From: Delphinus delphis
Taxonomy: Eukaryota; Chordata; Mammalia; Artiodactyla; Delphinidae
Direction: 5' to 3'
Assembly: GCF_949987515.2 (NCBI RefSeq)
Contig: NC_082688.1
Coordinates: 107,363,893 to 107,427,892, forward strand
Length of the DNA stretch: 64,000 nucleotides
A program made the position numbers and the translations under genes. Position 1 is the stretch's first letter. Each line of letters opens with the position of its first letter. The notes under the pieces are model-generated. The model saw nothing but the letters and a program-made list of their open reading frames with translations. It made no database searches and was not told the origin of the DNA. Below are positions 53,829 to 63,249 of the stretch, piece by piece.

Positions 53829-56360
53829 TCAAAGTTTTTGTTGTAGTTCTGTGAAAAATGCCAGTGGTAGTTTGATAGGGATTGCATTGAATCTGTAGAT
53901 TGCTTTGGGTAGTAGAGTCATTTTCACCATGTTGATTCTTCCAATCCAAGAACATGGTATATCTCTCCATCTATTTGTATCATCTTTAATTTCTTTCATC
54001 AGTGTCTTATAATTTTCTACATACAGGCCTTTTGTCTCCTTAGGTAGGTTTATTCCTAGATATTCTATTCTTTTTGTTGCAATGGTAAATGGGAGTGTTT
54101 TCTTGATTTCACTTTCAGATTTTTCATCATTAGTGTATAGGAATGCCAGAGAATTCTGTGCATTAAGTTTGTATCCTGCTACTTTACCAAATTCATTGAT
54201 TAGCTCTAGTAGTTTTCCGGTAGCATCTTTAGGATTCTCTATGTATAGTATCATGTCATCTGCAAATAGTGACAGCTTTACTTCTTCTTTTCCGATTTGG
54301 ATTCCTTTTATTTCCTTTTCTTCTCTGACTGCTGTGGCTAAAACTTCCAAAACTATGCTGCATAAGAGTGGTGAGAGTGGGCAGCGTTGTCTTGTTCCTG
54401 ATCTTAGTGGAAATGCTTTCAGTTTTTCACCATTGAGGACGATGTTGGCTGTGGGTTTGTCATATATGGCCTTTATTATGTTTACATAAGTTCCCTCTAT
54501 GCCTACTTTCTGCAGGGTTTTTATCATAAATGGGTGTTGAATTTTGTTGAAAGATTCCTCTGCATCTATTGAGATGATCATATGGTTTTTCTCCTTCAAT
54601 TTGTTAATATGGTGTATCACGTTGATTGATTTGCATATATTGAAGAATCCTTGCATTCCTGGAATAAACCCCACTGGATCATGGTGTATGACTCGTTTAA
54701 TGTGCTGTTGGATTCTGTTTGCTAGTATTTTGTTGAGGATTTTTGCATCTATGTTCATCCCTGATATTGGCCTGTAGTTTTCTTTCTTTGTGACATCCTT
54801 GTCTGGTTTTGGTATCAGGGTGATGGTGGCCTCGTAGAATGAGTTTGGGAGTGTTCCTCCCTCTGCTATATTTTGGAAGAGTTTGAGAAGCATAGGTGTT
54901 AGCTCTTCTCTAAATGTTTGATAGAATTCGCCTGTGAAGCCATCTGGTGCTGGGCTTTTGTTTGTTGGAAGATTTTTAATCACCATTTCAATTTCAGTGC
55001 TTGTGATTGGTCTGTTCATATTTTCTATTTCTTCCTCATTCCGTCTTGACAGGTTGTGCCTTTCTAAGAATTTGTCCATTTCTTCCAGGTTGTCCATTTT
55101 ATTGGCATAGAGTTGCTTGTAGTAATCTCTCATGATCTTTTGTGTTTCTGCAGTGTCAGTTGTTACTTCTCCTTTTTCATTTCTAATTCTATTGAGTTGA
55201 GTCTGCTCCCTTTTTTTCTTGATGAGTCTGGCTAATGGTTTATCAATTTTGTTTATCTTCTCAAAGAACCAGTTTTTAGTTTTATTGATCTTTGTTATCG
55301 TTTCCTTCATTTCTTTTTCATTTATTTCTGATCTGATTTTTATGATTTCTTTCCTTCTGCTAACATTGGGGGTTTTTTGTTCTTTTTTCTCTAATTGCTT
55401 TAGGTGCAAGGTTAGCTTGTTTATTCGAGATATTTCCTGTTTCTTAAGGTAGGATTGTATTGCTATAAACTTCCCTCTTAGAACTGCTTTTGCTGCTTCC
55501 CATAGATTTTGGGTCGTCGTGTCTCCATTGTCATTTGTTTCTAGGTATTTTTTTATTTCCTCTTTGATTTCTTCAGTGATCACTTCGTTATTAAGTAGTG
55601 TATTGTTTAGCCTCCATATGTTTGTAGTTTTTACAGATCTTTTCCGGTAATTGATATCTAGTCTCATAGCGTTGTGGTTGGAAAAGATACTTGATACAAT
55701 TTCAGTTTTCTTAAATTTACCAAGGCTTGATTTGTGACCCAAGATATGATCTATCCTGGAGAATGTTCCATGAGCACTAGAGAAAAATGTGTATTCTGTT
55801 GTTTTTGGATGGAATGTCCTATAAATGTCAATTAAGTCCATCTTGTTTAATGTATCATTTAAAGCTTGTGTTTCCTTATTTATTTTCATTTTGGATAATC
55901 TGTCCATTGGTGAAAGTGGGGTGTTAAAGTCCCCTACTATGAATGTGTTACTGTCGATTTCCCCTTTTATGGCTGTTAGTATTTGCCTTATGTATTGAGG
56001 TGCTCCTGTGTTTGGGGCATAAATATTTACAATTGTTATATCTTCTTCTTGGATCGATCCCTTGATCATTATGTAGTGTCCTTCTTTGTCTCTTCTAATA
56101 GTCTTTATTTTAAAGTCTATTTTGTCTGATATGAGAATTGCTACTCCAGGTTTCTTTTGGTTTCCATTTGCATGAAATGTCTTTTTCCATCCCCTTACTT
56201 TCAGTCTGTATGTGTCTCTAGGTGTGAAGTGGGTCTCTTGTAGACAGCAAATATATGGGTCTTGTTTTTGTATCCATTCAGCCAATCTGTGTCTTTTGGT
56301 GGGGGCATTTAGTCCATTTACATTTAAGGTAATTATCGATATGTATGTTCCTATTCCCAT
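53829..56360 (-). CDS. L1 ORF2p, endonuclease and reverse-transcriptase part
   Basis: 843 codons, then a TGA at 53829-53831. The family's full protein is about 1,275 residues and nicks and reverse-transcribes at the target site. N-terminal AP-like endonuclease (about 1-235): N13, E42 in QETH, D143/N145 in GDFN, D203 in IDHIL and H228. Reverse transcriptase (about 450-770): motif A aspartate D598 in SIDAE, and the catalytic FADD at 698-701. Two oddities: residue 227 is Asn in SNHNA, where L1 endonucleases carry Asp; and residue 658 is Arg in TRQRCP, where motif B normally has Gly. The frame continues past the TGA with recognisable ORF2 sequence, so this is a nonsense mutation, not the natural end. 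Confidence 0.9.
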   Translation of the reverse strand: MGIGTYISIITLNVNGLNAPTKRHRLAEWIQKQDPYICCLQETHFTPRDTYRLKVRGWKKTFHANGNQKKPGVAILISDKIDFKIKTIRRDKEGHYIMIKGSIQEEDITIVNIYAPNTGAPQYIRQILTAIKGEIDSNTFIVGDFNTPLSPMDRLSKMKINKETQALNDTLNKMDLIDIYRTFHPKTTEYTFFSSAHGTFSRIDHILGHKSSLGKFKKTEIVSSIFSNHNAMRLDINYRKRSVKTTNIWRLNNTLLNNEVITEEIKEEIKKYLETNDNGDTTTQNLWEAAKAVLRGKFIAIQSYLKKQEISRINKLTLHLKQLEKKEQKTPNVSRRKEIIKIRSEINEKEMKETITKINKTKNWFFEKINKIDKPLARLIKKKREQTQLNRIRNEKGEVTTDTAETQKIMRDYYKQLYANKMDNLEEMDKFLERHNLSRRNEEEIENMNRPITSTEIEMVIKNLPTNKSPAPDGFTGEFYQTFREELTPMLLKLFQNIAEGGTLPNSFYEATITLIPKPDKDVTKKENYRPISGMNIDAKILNKILANRIQQHIKRVIHHDPVGFIPGMQGFFNICKSINVIHHINKLKEKNHMIISIDAEESFNKIQHPFMIKTLQKVGIEGTYVNIIKAIYDKPTANIVLNGEKLKAFPLRSGTRQRCPLSPLLCSIVLEVLATAVREEKEIKGIQIGKEEVKLSLFADDMILYIENPKDATGKLLELINEFGKVAGYKLNAQNSLAFLYTNDEKSESEIKKTLPFTIATKRIEYLGINLPKETKGLYVENYKTLMKEIKDDTNRWRDIPCSWIGRINMVKMTLLPKAIYRFNAIPIKLPLAFFTELQQKL

Positions 56361-56418
56361 TTTCTTAATTGTTTTGGGTTCGTTATCATAGGTCTTTTCC
56401 TTGTCTTGTGTTTCTTGC

Positions 56419-57312
56419 CTAGAGAAGTTCCTTTAGCAGCTGTTGTAGAGCTGGTTTGGTCGTGCTGATCTCTCTCAGCTTTTGCTTGTCTGTAAAGGTT
56501 TTAATTTCTCCATCAAATCTGAATGAGATCCTTGCTGGGTAGAGTAATCTTGGTTGCAGGTTTTTGTCCTTCATCACTTTAAATATGTCCTGCCAGTCCC
56601 TGCTGGCTTGCAGAGTTTCTGCTGAAAGATCAGCTGTTAACCTTATGGGGATTCCCTTGTGTGTTATTTGTTGTTTTTCCCTTGCTGCTTTTAATATGTT
56701 TTCTTTGTATTTAATTTTTGACAGTTTGATTAATATGTGTCTTGGCGTGTTTCTCCTTGGATTTATCCTGTATGGGACTCTCCGTGCTTCCTGGACTTGA
56801 CTAACTATTTCCTTTCCCATATTAGGGAAGTTTTCAACTATAATCTCTTCAAATATTTTCTCAGTCCCTTTCTTTTTCTCTTCTTCTTCTGGAACCCCTA
56901 TAATTCGAATGTTGGTGCGTTTAATGTTGTCCCAGAGGTCTCTGAGACTGTCCTCAGTTCTTTTCATTCTTTTTTCTTTATTCTGCTCTGCAGTAGTTAT
57001 TTCCACTATTTTGTCTTCCATGTCACTTATCCGTTCTTCTGCCTCAGTTATTCTGCTATTGATCCCATCTAGAGTATTTTTAATTTCATTTATTGTGTTG
57101 TTCATCATTGTTTGTTTCAACTTTAGTTCTCCTAGGTCCTTGTTAAATGTTTCTTGCATTTTGTCTATTCTATTTCCAAGATTTTGGATCATCTTTACTA
57201 TCATTATTCTGAATTCTTTTTCAGATAGAGTGCCTTTTTCCTCTTCATTTGTTAGGTCTGGTGGGTTTTTATCTTGCTCCTTCATCTGCTGTGTGTTTTT
57301 CTGTCTTCTCAT
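56419..57312 (-). CDS. L1 ORF1p, intact RNA-binding nucleic acid chaperone
   Basis: 297 codons with no interruption. In the L1 family ORF1p trimerises and coats L1 RNA in cytoplasmic ribonucleoprotein particles, acting as a chaperone in target-primed reverse transcription. The visible architecture fits: a short charged N-terminus, a coiled coil of hydrophobic heptads at about residues 35-130, an RRM-like region at about 130-225 ([12 protein letters not shown] at 131-142), and a C-terminal domain with YPARISFRF at 258-266. Human ORF1p is somewhat longer (338 residues), mainly in the N-terminal part, so this is a normal artiodactyl-type length. The start is the first ATG after the 5' UTR. ORF1 ends 58 bp before ORF2. 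Transcription would be from the 5' UTR promoter. Confidence 0.92.
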   Translation of the reverse strand: MRRQKNTQQMKEQDKNPPDLTNEEEKGTLSEKEFRIMIVKMIQNLGNRIDKMQETFNKDLGELKLKQTMMNNTINEIKNTLDGINSRITEAEERISDMEDKIVEITTAEQNKEKRMKRTEDSLRDLWDNIKRTNIRIIGVPEEEEKKKGTEKIFEEIIVENFPNMGKEIVSQVQEARRVPYRINPRRNTPRHILIKLSKIKYKENILKAAREKQQITHKGIPIRLTADLSAETLQASRDWQDIFKVMKDKNLQPRLLYPARISFRFDGEIKTFTDKQKLREISTTKPALQQLLKELL

Positions 57313-58919
57313 TTTGCTTATCTTACTGTGTTTGGGGTCTCCTTTTTGCAGGCTGCAGGTTCATTGTTCCCGTTGTTTTTGGTGTCTGTCCCCAGTGGCT
57401 AAGGTTGGTTAAGTGGGTTGTGTAGGCTTCCTGGTGGAGGGGACTAGTGCCTGTGTTCTGGTGGATGAGGCTGGATCTTGTCTTTCTGGTGGGCAGGTCC
57501 ACATCTGGTGGTGTGTTTTGGGGTGTCTTTGGACTTATTATGATTTGGGGCAGCCTCTCTGCTAATGGGTGGGGTTGTGTTCCTGTCTTGCTAGTTGTTT
57601 GGCATAGGATGTCCAGCACTGTAGCTTGCTGGTCGTTGAGTGAAGCTGGGTGCTGGTGTTGAGATGGAGATCTCTGGGAGATTTTTGCCGTTTGATATTA
57701 TGTGGTGCTGGGAGGTCTCTTGTTGACCAGTGTCCTGAAGTTGGCTCTCCCACCTCAGAGGCACAGCACTAACTCCTGGCTGCAGCACCAAGAGCCTTTC
57801 ATCCACATGGCTCAGAAGAAAAGGGAGAAAAACTAGAAAGAAAGAATTAGTAGAAGTAGAAAGAAAGAAAGAAAGAAAGAAGGGAGGGAGGGAGGAAGGA
57901 AGGAAGGAAGGAGGGAAGGAAGGAAAAAAGAAAGAAAAGATAAAGTAAAATAAAATAAAGTAAGATAAATATAATAAAGTTATTAAAATAAAAAAATAAT
58001 TATTAAGAGAAAAAACAACAACCAAAAAAACGGACGGATAGAACCCTGGGACAAATGGTGGAAGCAATGCTATACAGACAAAATGTCACACAGAAGCATA
58101 CACATACACACTCACAAAAAAAGGAAAAGGGGAAAAAATCATAAATCTTGCTCTCAAAGTCCACCTCCTCAATTTGGGATGATTCGTTGTCTATTCATAT
58201 ATTCCACAGATGCAGGGTACATCAAGTTGATTGTGGAGCTTTAATTCGCTGTTTCTGAGGCTGCTGGGAGCGATTTCCCTTTCTCTTCTTTGTTCTCACA
58301 GCTCCCAGGGGCTCAGCTTTGGATGTGGCCCCGCCTCTGTGTGTAGGTCGCCGGAGGGCGTCTGTTCTTCGCTCAGACAGGGCGGGGTTAAAGGAGCCGC
58401 TGATTAGGGGTCTCTGGCTCACTCAGGCCGGGGGAGGGAGGGGCACGGAGTGCGGGGCGGGGCCTGCGGCGGCAGACGTGACATTGCGCCGGCGTGACGT
58501 TGCGCCGGCCTGAGGTGTGCCGTGCGTTCTTCCGAGGTAGCAGTCTCTGGATCCCGGGACCCTGGCAGTGGCGGGCTGCACAGGCTCCCCAAAAGTGGGG
58601 TGTGGATAGTGACCTGTGCTCGCACACAGGCTTCTTGGTGGCGGCAGCAGCAGCCTTAGCGTCTCCTGCCCGTCTCTGGGGTCCGCGCTTTTAGCCGCGG
58701 CTCGCGCCCGTCTCTGGAGCTCCTTTAAGCAGCGTTCTTAATACGCTCTCCCAGGTACGTGGGGAGTTTCTTGCCTTTTGGGAGGTCTGAGGTCTTCTGC
58801 CAGCGTTCAGTAGGTATTCTGTAGGAGTTGTTCCACGTGTAGAGGTATTTCTGGTGTACCTGTGGGGAGGAAGGTGATCTCCGCGTCTTACTCTTCCGCC
58901 ATCTTCCCGGAAGATCCCC
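57313..58919 (-). promoter_or_regulatory. L1 5' UTR and internal promoter
   Basis: The extreme 5' end (minus strand) reads ggggatcttccgggaagatg and contains aagatggc at 58898-58905, the site that in mammalian L1 binds YY1 and positions initiation. A CpG-rich portion (about 58250-58720) includes tgacgttgcgccggc-like units, typical of a methylation-controlled promoter. A long purine-rich tract and an AT stretch occupy 57830-58020. The proximal 0.5 kb next to ORF1 is T/G-rich on the plus strand. Confidence 0.85.
57833..57945 (+). repeat. polypurine (AAAG/AGGG/AAGG)n tract inside the L1 5' UTR
   Basis: Runs of aaagaaagaaagaaagaaag, then gggagggaggg, then aaggaaggaaggaagg on the plus strand, corresponding to a polypyrimidine tract on the L1 sense strand. 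It is a compound tetranucleotide microsatellite, probably variable in length between L1 copies. Confidence 0.93.
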
Positions 58920-59080
58920 CATAACAGGATTCTTGATGAATGCGAGACGGGGCAATCAGACATCACCTGGGGGATGGTAGGGGATAAGGAACCTGATCAG
59001 ACGTCAAGGGTGATCAGACACTGATGTTGGGGGGATTTGGTTAAACTGACTTAGCAGGGTTCTTGATAAAACTAGATTTT

Positions 59081-59235
59081 GGGCTTCCATGGTGGCGCAG
59101 TGGTTGGGAGTCCGCCTGCCGATGCAGGGAACGCGGGTTCGTGCCCCGGTGCGGGAAGGTCCCACATGCCGCGGAGCGGCTGGGCCCGTGAGCCAGTGAG
59201 AGGCCCGCGTACCGCAGAGGGAAAAAAAAACCCAA
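59081..59235 (+). mobile_element. CHR-family SINE with internal deletion
   Basis: Plus-strand copy with a 13-bp perfect TSD aaaactagatttt at 59068-59080 and 59236-59248. The body jumps from cccgtgagcca to gtgagaggcccgcg, omitting about 55 bases present in full copies. The tail is interrupted (gagggaaaaaaaaaccc). Confidence 0.95.
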
Positions 59236-59449
59236 AAAACTAGATTTTACAAGGAAGCGCACAGATAGGCCTGGGAGAAGGTTCAGGAGCCTGACTAAAG
59301 TTTGGTCAAGCAAAGAGTCTGTCACTGGTTACCACCAAGAGGCCGTTCCGTGAGCTCTACATTCTCCTGCTATCCAAGCAGCTCCCTGAAAAGAACCTAA
59401 CAAACATATCAGTATTTACTTAAGATGTCAAATGGCTGTTAAGTCGGGT

Positions 59450-59640
59450 GGCCAGGTGGAGCACGTAAAAGTACAGAATGTCCAGTTAGATTTGAATTTC
59501 AGATGAACAACGAATAAGTTTTAGTATAAGTCTGTTCTGTGCAGTATTGAGAGCACACTTATGCTGAATTATCTGTTGTTGATCTGAAATTCAAATTTAA
59601 TTGGGCATCTTGTATTTTATCTTGCAACTCTACTTGGTAA
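59450..59640. mobile_element. palindromic MITE (inverted-repeat DNA element)
   Basis: The left arm (gttagatttgaatttcagat, gaacaacgaataa) and right arm (ttatctgttgttgatctgaa, attcaaatttaattgggc) are inverted complements over about 45 bases with mismatches, separated by a roughly 60-bp centre. This is a self-complementary non-autonomous DNA transposon of a type common in mammals. Orientation is undefined. Confidence 0.75.
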
Positions 59641-59864
59641 GGCCCAATATGCTACCTTTTCAAGGGCATTTGATTTTTAAGAGGACAAGAGTAGACAGTA
59701 AGGCAGTTAGAAGGGAGCCTCTGTGGGTCTGTGTTGGTTTGCCAGGTAAGAAGCCTTTCTTGCCCAAGAACTTGCTTTGATTCAGAAAGAGCAGCTTGTC
59801 CGCTGTTGTCTGCCTTGGGGCTGAATAACCAAGTTGTGCGCCTTGGCCCCCAGGACGGATAAGA

Positions 59865-59985
59865 GCTTGACATTCCTGAGCACCTGGTACTTGACATTCA
59901 CAGTGAGGTAAATATTCTGACCCCATTTTCACAAAAGAGGAAACTGAGCGCAGGAAGATCAGAAAACAGCCCCAGTTCAAGCCCA
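59865..59985 (-). repeat. MIR fragment
   Basis: ctggtacttgacattcacag, tctgaccccattttcacaaa and agaggaaactgagcgcagga, in reverse-orientation MIR order. Confidence 0.7.
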
Positions 59986-59989
59986 AGAA

Positions 59990-60565
59990 ATAGTCCCCCA
60001 GAGCCAGTCGGGCTTAGCTTGGGAGGGAACCTGTTCTTCCTTGAGCCCCCAGGCTGGACCTATGAGGGACAGAGGTGGACAGAGACGCAGAGGGATGCCC
60101 AGGTGCTTAGTGGACAAATCTAATAAAATGAGGTCTCTACAAAGCGCTCAGAGGGCACCTGTACTTACTGGGGGGATTGGTGGAGCCTCGGGGCCAAAGT
60201 GACTTTGGGGAAAATCTGTAAAGGAAAAGAGAAAATTGAATTTGGAGGTGAAACGGGTGCCAATCCAGTTTTTGAAAATCATAATCCCGACCGCTGTCAG
60301 AGCCTCTGCTTGGTAAAACTGTGTCCTCTCCCACTGGGTGTGTACCCAATTCAATAGGAAACTCCAGCCAAAATTTCAGAAAAAAAGAGTTTCGTCAACT
60401 TTATCCCTAGGAAAGGACCCCCTTCCTGGCTGCCACTTTGTCACAGGGCCCACTGCAGCACATAGTCTTCAAAATTGCTATTTTTCTGTGATTCGTGCTC
60501 TAACAAAATCAGCATCAGTGTCATTCCAACCTTGGATATGCCAACAGTGTTTCTCTCAAGAGGTT
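59990..60565. other. unique sequence, no gene recognised
   Basis: No repeat or exon was identified. Confidence 0.35.
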
Positions 60566-60569
60566 CAGA

Positions 60570-60785
60570 GATCACAGCAGGCCTCACAGTGGTTCTCCAC
60601 TGGGGCGATTCTGTGCCCGGGGAGATTCGACCATGACTGGAGATGTATCAGTTGTTACAACTTGAGAGCAGTGGGGCTACTCTCTCCAGCAGGCAGAGGC
60701 CAGGGATGCTGCTAGAAGTCCTACAACATTCAAGACTCCCCACAAGAAGGAACTCTGTGGCCCCAAACCCTGGTCTAAACTGCTC
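60570..60785. mobile_element. non-autonomous hAT-type DNA element
   Basis: cagtggttctccactggggc, ggggagattcgaccatgact, ggccagggatgctgctagaa and gtcctacaacattcaagact match the order of a common mammalian hAT MITE that begins cagtggttct. The exact subfamily is not certain. Confidence 0.65.
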
Positions 60786-60789
60786 AACT

Positions 60790-61335
60790 AACCCCTGCAT
60801 TTGAGAAGCAGCTACTGGACACCAGTCAGGCCAGATGTGGGACCAGATGCCTGGAATGTGAGCTAAATCAGGCCTGGTCCTTGATCTCATTCACTCACAC
60901 TCTGGGTGGGAAGGAAGACAGAGCATCTCAAAACTGTGTGTAGGAAGCTGTGCACAGGTCCACGTGGGCAGAGAGAAGAGGAAGGGGTGATCCTGATCTC
61001 CGAAGGTCCAGGAGGGCTTCCAAGAAAGGAACATCAGAAGAGGGCTGTGACGAATGAATAGGAGTTTGATGGCAGGGAAGGGAGGAAGAGTACTCAGGCA
61101 GTGGGCCAGAGGTTCAGAGGCCTGGGGGTATAAGAGTAACACGGTGTGTTCCAGAAACCATGGAGGGTCTGTGCAGCTAGAGCATAGCTGCCATGACAGA
61201 GATAGGAGGGGCCCGGCAGGTGGGGAGGAGCCCAGTCATGGGATCACATTTGAACTTGAAAAATGACCTGTGTGTGGAGGACAGTCTGGAGCAGGGAGAC
61301 AGTGAGAGGGGATGCAGTGGCCATAGAGCAGAGGG
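60790..61335 (-). repeat. L2-related ancient repeat
   Basis: ggaggaggg-type phrases in order: aggagggcttccaagaaagg, aggagtttgatggcagggaa, cagtgggccagaggttcaga and ggagcagggagacagtgaga. It belongs to the same family as 35735-35990 and 40065-40620. Confidence 0.6.
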
Positions 61336-61473
61336 CGAAGCTGGCTGAGGGGTTGACACTGATGGACATTTTAGGTCTTAGGGACTGATTCTGCAGGGGC
61401 GGGGGGCGAGGAGGAGGGAGCACGTCAATGTGGTTGACGTGGAGTGGTGTCTGGGGCAGGTTTACTATGGGAA

Positions 61474-61845
61474 CTTGTATTAGTTTGCGCAGCCTGGGGG
61501 TTTCAACAACAGAAATTTATCCTCTCACAGTTCTCGAAGCTGGAGGTCTGAGATCAAGGTGTCAGCAGGGTTGGTGGCTCCTGAGGCCTCTCTCCCTGAC
61601 TTGTAGACGGCCGTCTCCCTGGGTCCTCACACGGTCATCCCTCTGTGTGTCTGTGTCCTTATCTCTTCTTATAAGGACCCCAGTCACACTGGATTAGGGC
61701 CCACCCATATGACCTCATTTTCATGTAATTGCCTCTCTAAAGACCCGATCTTCAAATACAGTCACGTTCTGAGGTCCTGAGAGGTAGGACTTCAACATCG
61801 GAACCTGGGGGGGCAGGGACCACATCAGCCCCTAACAGGAAAGGA
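61474..61845 (-). mobile_element. MLT1-type MaLR solo LTR
   Basis: Reverse orientation: gtattagtttgcgcagcctg, gtttcaacaacagaaattta, gaggtctgagatcaaggtgt, cttataaggaccccagtcac, ggattagggcccacccatat and accacatcagcccctaacag. It is nearly complete, an ancient non-coding LTR with no retroviral genes adjoining. Confidence 0.85.
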
Positions 61846-61984
61846 CCGAGCTCTGTCTCCTCCAGCCATTCCCCGGGAGCCATCAACGTCCCACTGTTAA
61901 CAGACACTGACTCTCAACAGCAGGGAGACTAGAGCGACGTCTCAGGGACCAGGCGGCCAACAGTTTCTCTGGTCCAGAAAACAA

Positions 61985-62205
61985 GAAATGCCCGTTTATC
62001 GAGCAGCTGCTGTGTGATGGGTACATTCCATCCTCAGAGGAGGATACAGGCAGCTGCTGTCATCCTTGTCCTAGAGACTAGGAGGCCGAGGTCCAGAAAG
62101 CTCAAAACACTTGCCCGGGTTCCCACAGCTCACAGGAGCGAGTTAGCCTGCACATCTGCCCAGCTGCCCGCCAGGCCCGGACTCCACTCAGGACCTTGCA
62201 CCGTA
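61985..62205 (-). repeat. MIR element
   Basis: cccgtttatcgagcagctgc, tgtgatgggtacattccatc, ctaggaggccgaggtccaga and cacttgcccgggttcccaca, in reverse-orientation MIR order. Confidence 0.65.
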
Positions 62206-62469
62206 TCCCTTAGGGGGACCCTTTGCCTCTGTGTCACCCATCTCTTGGCTGGCAGAGCCCAGGCCAGACAAAGGTGCCCCTACTTCGCCAGAGATGTGCC
62301 CGTGGAAATAACAGGTAGCTCCCGGGCCATCGGAGCCTCCGGTCAATATTTACCCAGTAATTCAAGCAAGCAATAAACAGCTTACAGGTAGCTTCCTTCA
62401 CACACACCACGCAAGCTTCCTCAGCCATTGGACTGGGCCGAGCCCTTGTGAGTCTGGGCCGGGGGGAGC

Positions 62470-62630
62470 AGTGGCTCCAGCCCTGCTGTGCCGGAAAGCC
62501 CCCAGGGGAGCTTTGGAAAATGCTGGTGCCCAAGCCACCCTAGAGCAGTGAAATCAGGGCCTTGGGGATGGGACTCAGGCCTCAGGCTCCAGTATTCTTA
62601 CAAGGCTCTCCAGTGGGCAGCCAAGGCCGA
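62470..62630. mobile_element. MER5-like hAT non-autonomous element
   Basis: cccccaggggagctttggaa, aatgctggtgcccaagccac, tgaaatcagggccttgggga and ctcaggctccagtattctta match the MER5-type element. A second copy of the group lies at 34070-34240. Confidence 0.65.
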
Positions 62631-62639
62631 AACGATGCA

Positions 62640-63015
62640 GGAAGACTCCTTACCGTCCCTGTCCCCAAGGGGGTGACACTCAGCACAGCGCCCCTCCCCT
62701 GCACATTCCCACCTCCAGCTGCCGCCATACAGATGGACACATTCGCTCGTGGGTGTACACACACAGTCAGGCACACGCACACACACGCCGGCACCATCCC
62801 TCCTAAGCCCGCAGGAGACCAGTCTGTCAAAGGCCAGAGTTAGGCTTCTCTGGGTGACAGAGCACGAGTCACTCACCCTAGTTCCCCCTCCAGCACCCCA
62901 GCACGGACGATCCTAGCAGGCAGGCTCAGCCCTCTGTGCCAGCAGAGTAAAGGTTCCAGGCCCAGCCCCCGAGATGCCCATTCCAGGAAGGGATATTCTG
63001 ACAGGTAGCCAGCAC
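62640..63015. other. unique sequence with a CA-rich patch
   Basis: A CA-rich patch (acacacacagtcaggcacacgc) occurs at 62755-62790. No gene is supported. Confidence 0.4.
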
Positions 63016-63019
63016 GGAG

Positions 63020-63245
63020 CATCAGAGTTGGGGAATGAGAGGGGACTTGGCAATGGTGCCAGCCCCTCTTTTCTGTGGCCCAGAGAGGTGCAGGGATGTA
63101 GCCGGGGCCACACAGGAAAGGCCCGGCAGAATGACCGACCACTTCTCTCTGGGGATGGCTCTGTTCACACATTCAACCCTCACCTCAGAAGTAGGGGAGG
63201 CTTTTTTCCCCATTTTAGAAATGAGGAACCTGAAACTGAGGACTT
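63020..63245 (-). repeat. L3/MIR-derived fragments
   Basis: ctgtggcccagagaggtgca, gatgtagccggggccacaca, cattcaaccctcacctcaga and ttagaaatgaggaacctgaa suggest two adjoining reverse-orientation MIR or L3-derived pieces. Confidence 0.5.
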
Positions 63246-63249
63246 TTTT

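Larger units (their letters stand above)
52191..58919 (-). mobile_element. full-length L1 retrotransposon
   Basis: A 6.73-kb minus-strand L1 with a perfect 12-bp TSD cataacaggatt at 52179-52190 and 58920-58931. Read 5' to 3' on the minus strand it comprises a 1.6-kb 5' UTR (58919-57313), ORF1 (57312-56419), a 58-bp spacer, ORF2 (56360 down to about 52563) and a 3' UTR with a G-rich tract and a short A-rich tail (52191-52200 on plus is T-rich). A full-length copy with an unmutated TSD and a single open ORF1 is recent. ORF2 defects listed below make it non-autonomous. Confidence 0.97.
51715..59340. mobile_element. nested insertion complex in an LTR-like host repeat
   Basis: Removing the CHR SINE (51989-52173), the L1 (52191-58919) and the second CHR SINE (59081-59235) leaves a roughly 0.7-kb host with three degenerate copies of a ggttcttgataaact-like module, near 51964, 58927 (interrupted) and 59060. 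Repeated modules of this kind are common in LTR U3 regions, but I cannot name the family and see no LTR termini. No retroviral gene is present. Confidence 0.4.

Noticed and set aside
54082..54489. Plus-strand open frames within the L1 (also 56909-57412)
   Set aside because: They lie antisense to ORF2 and ORF1 and arise from the base composition of L1 coding sequence.
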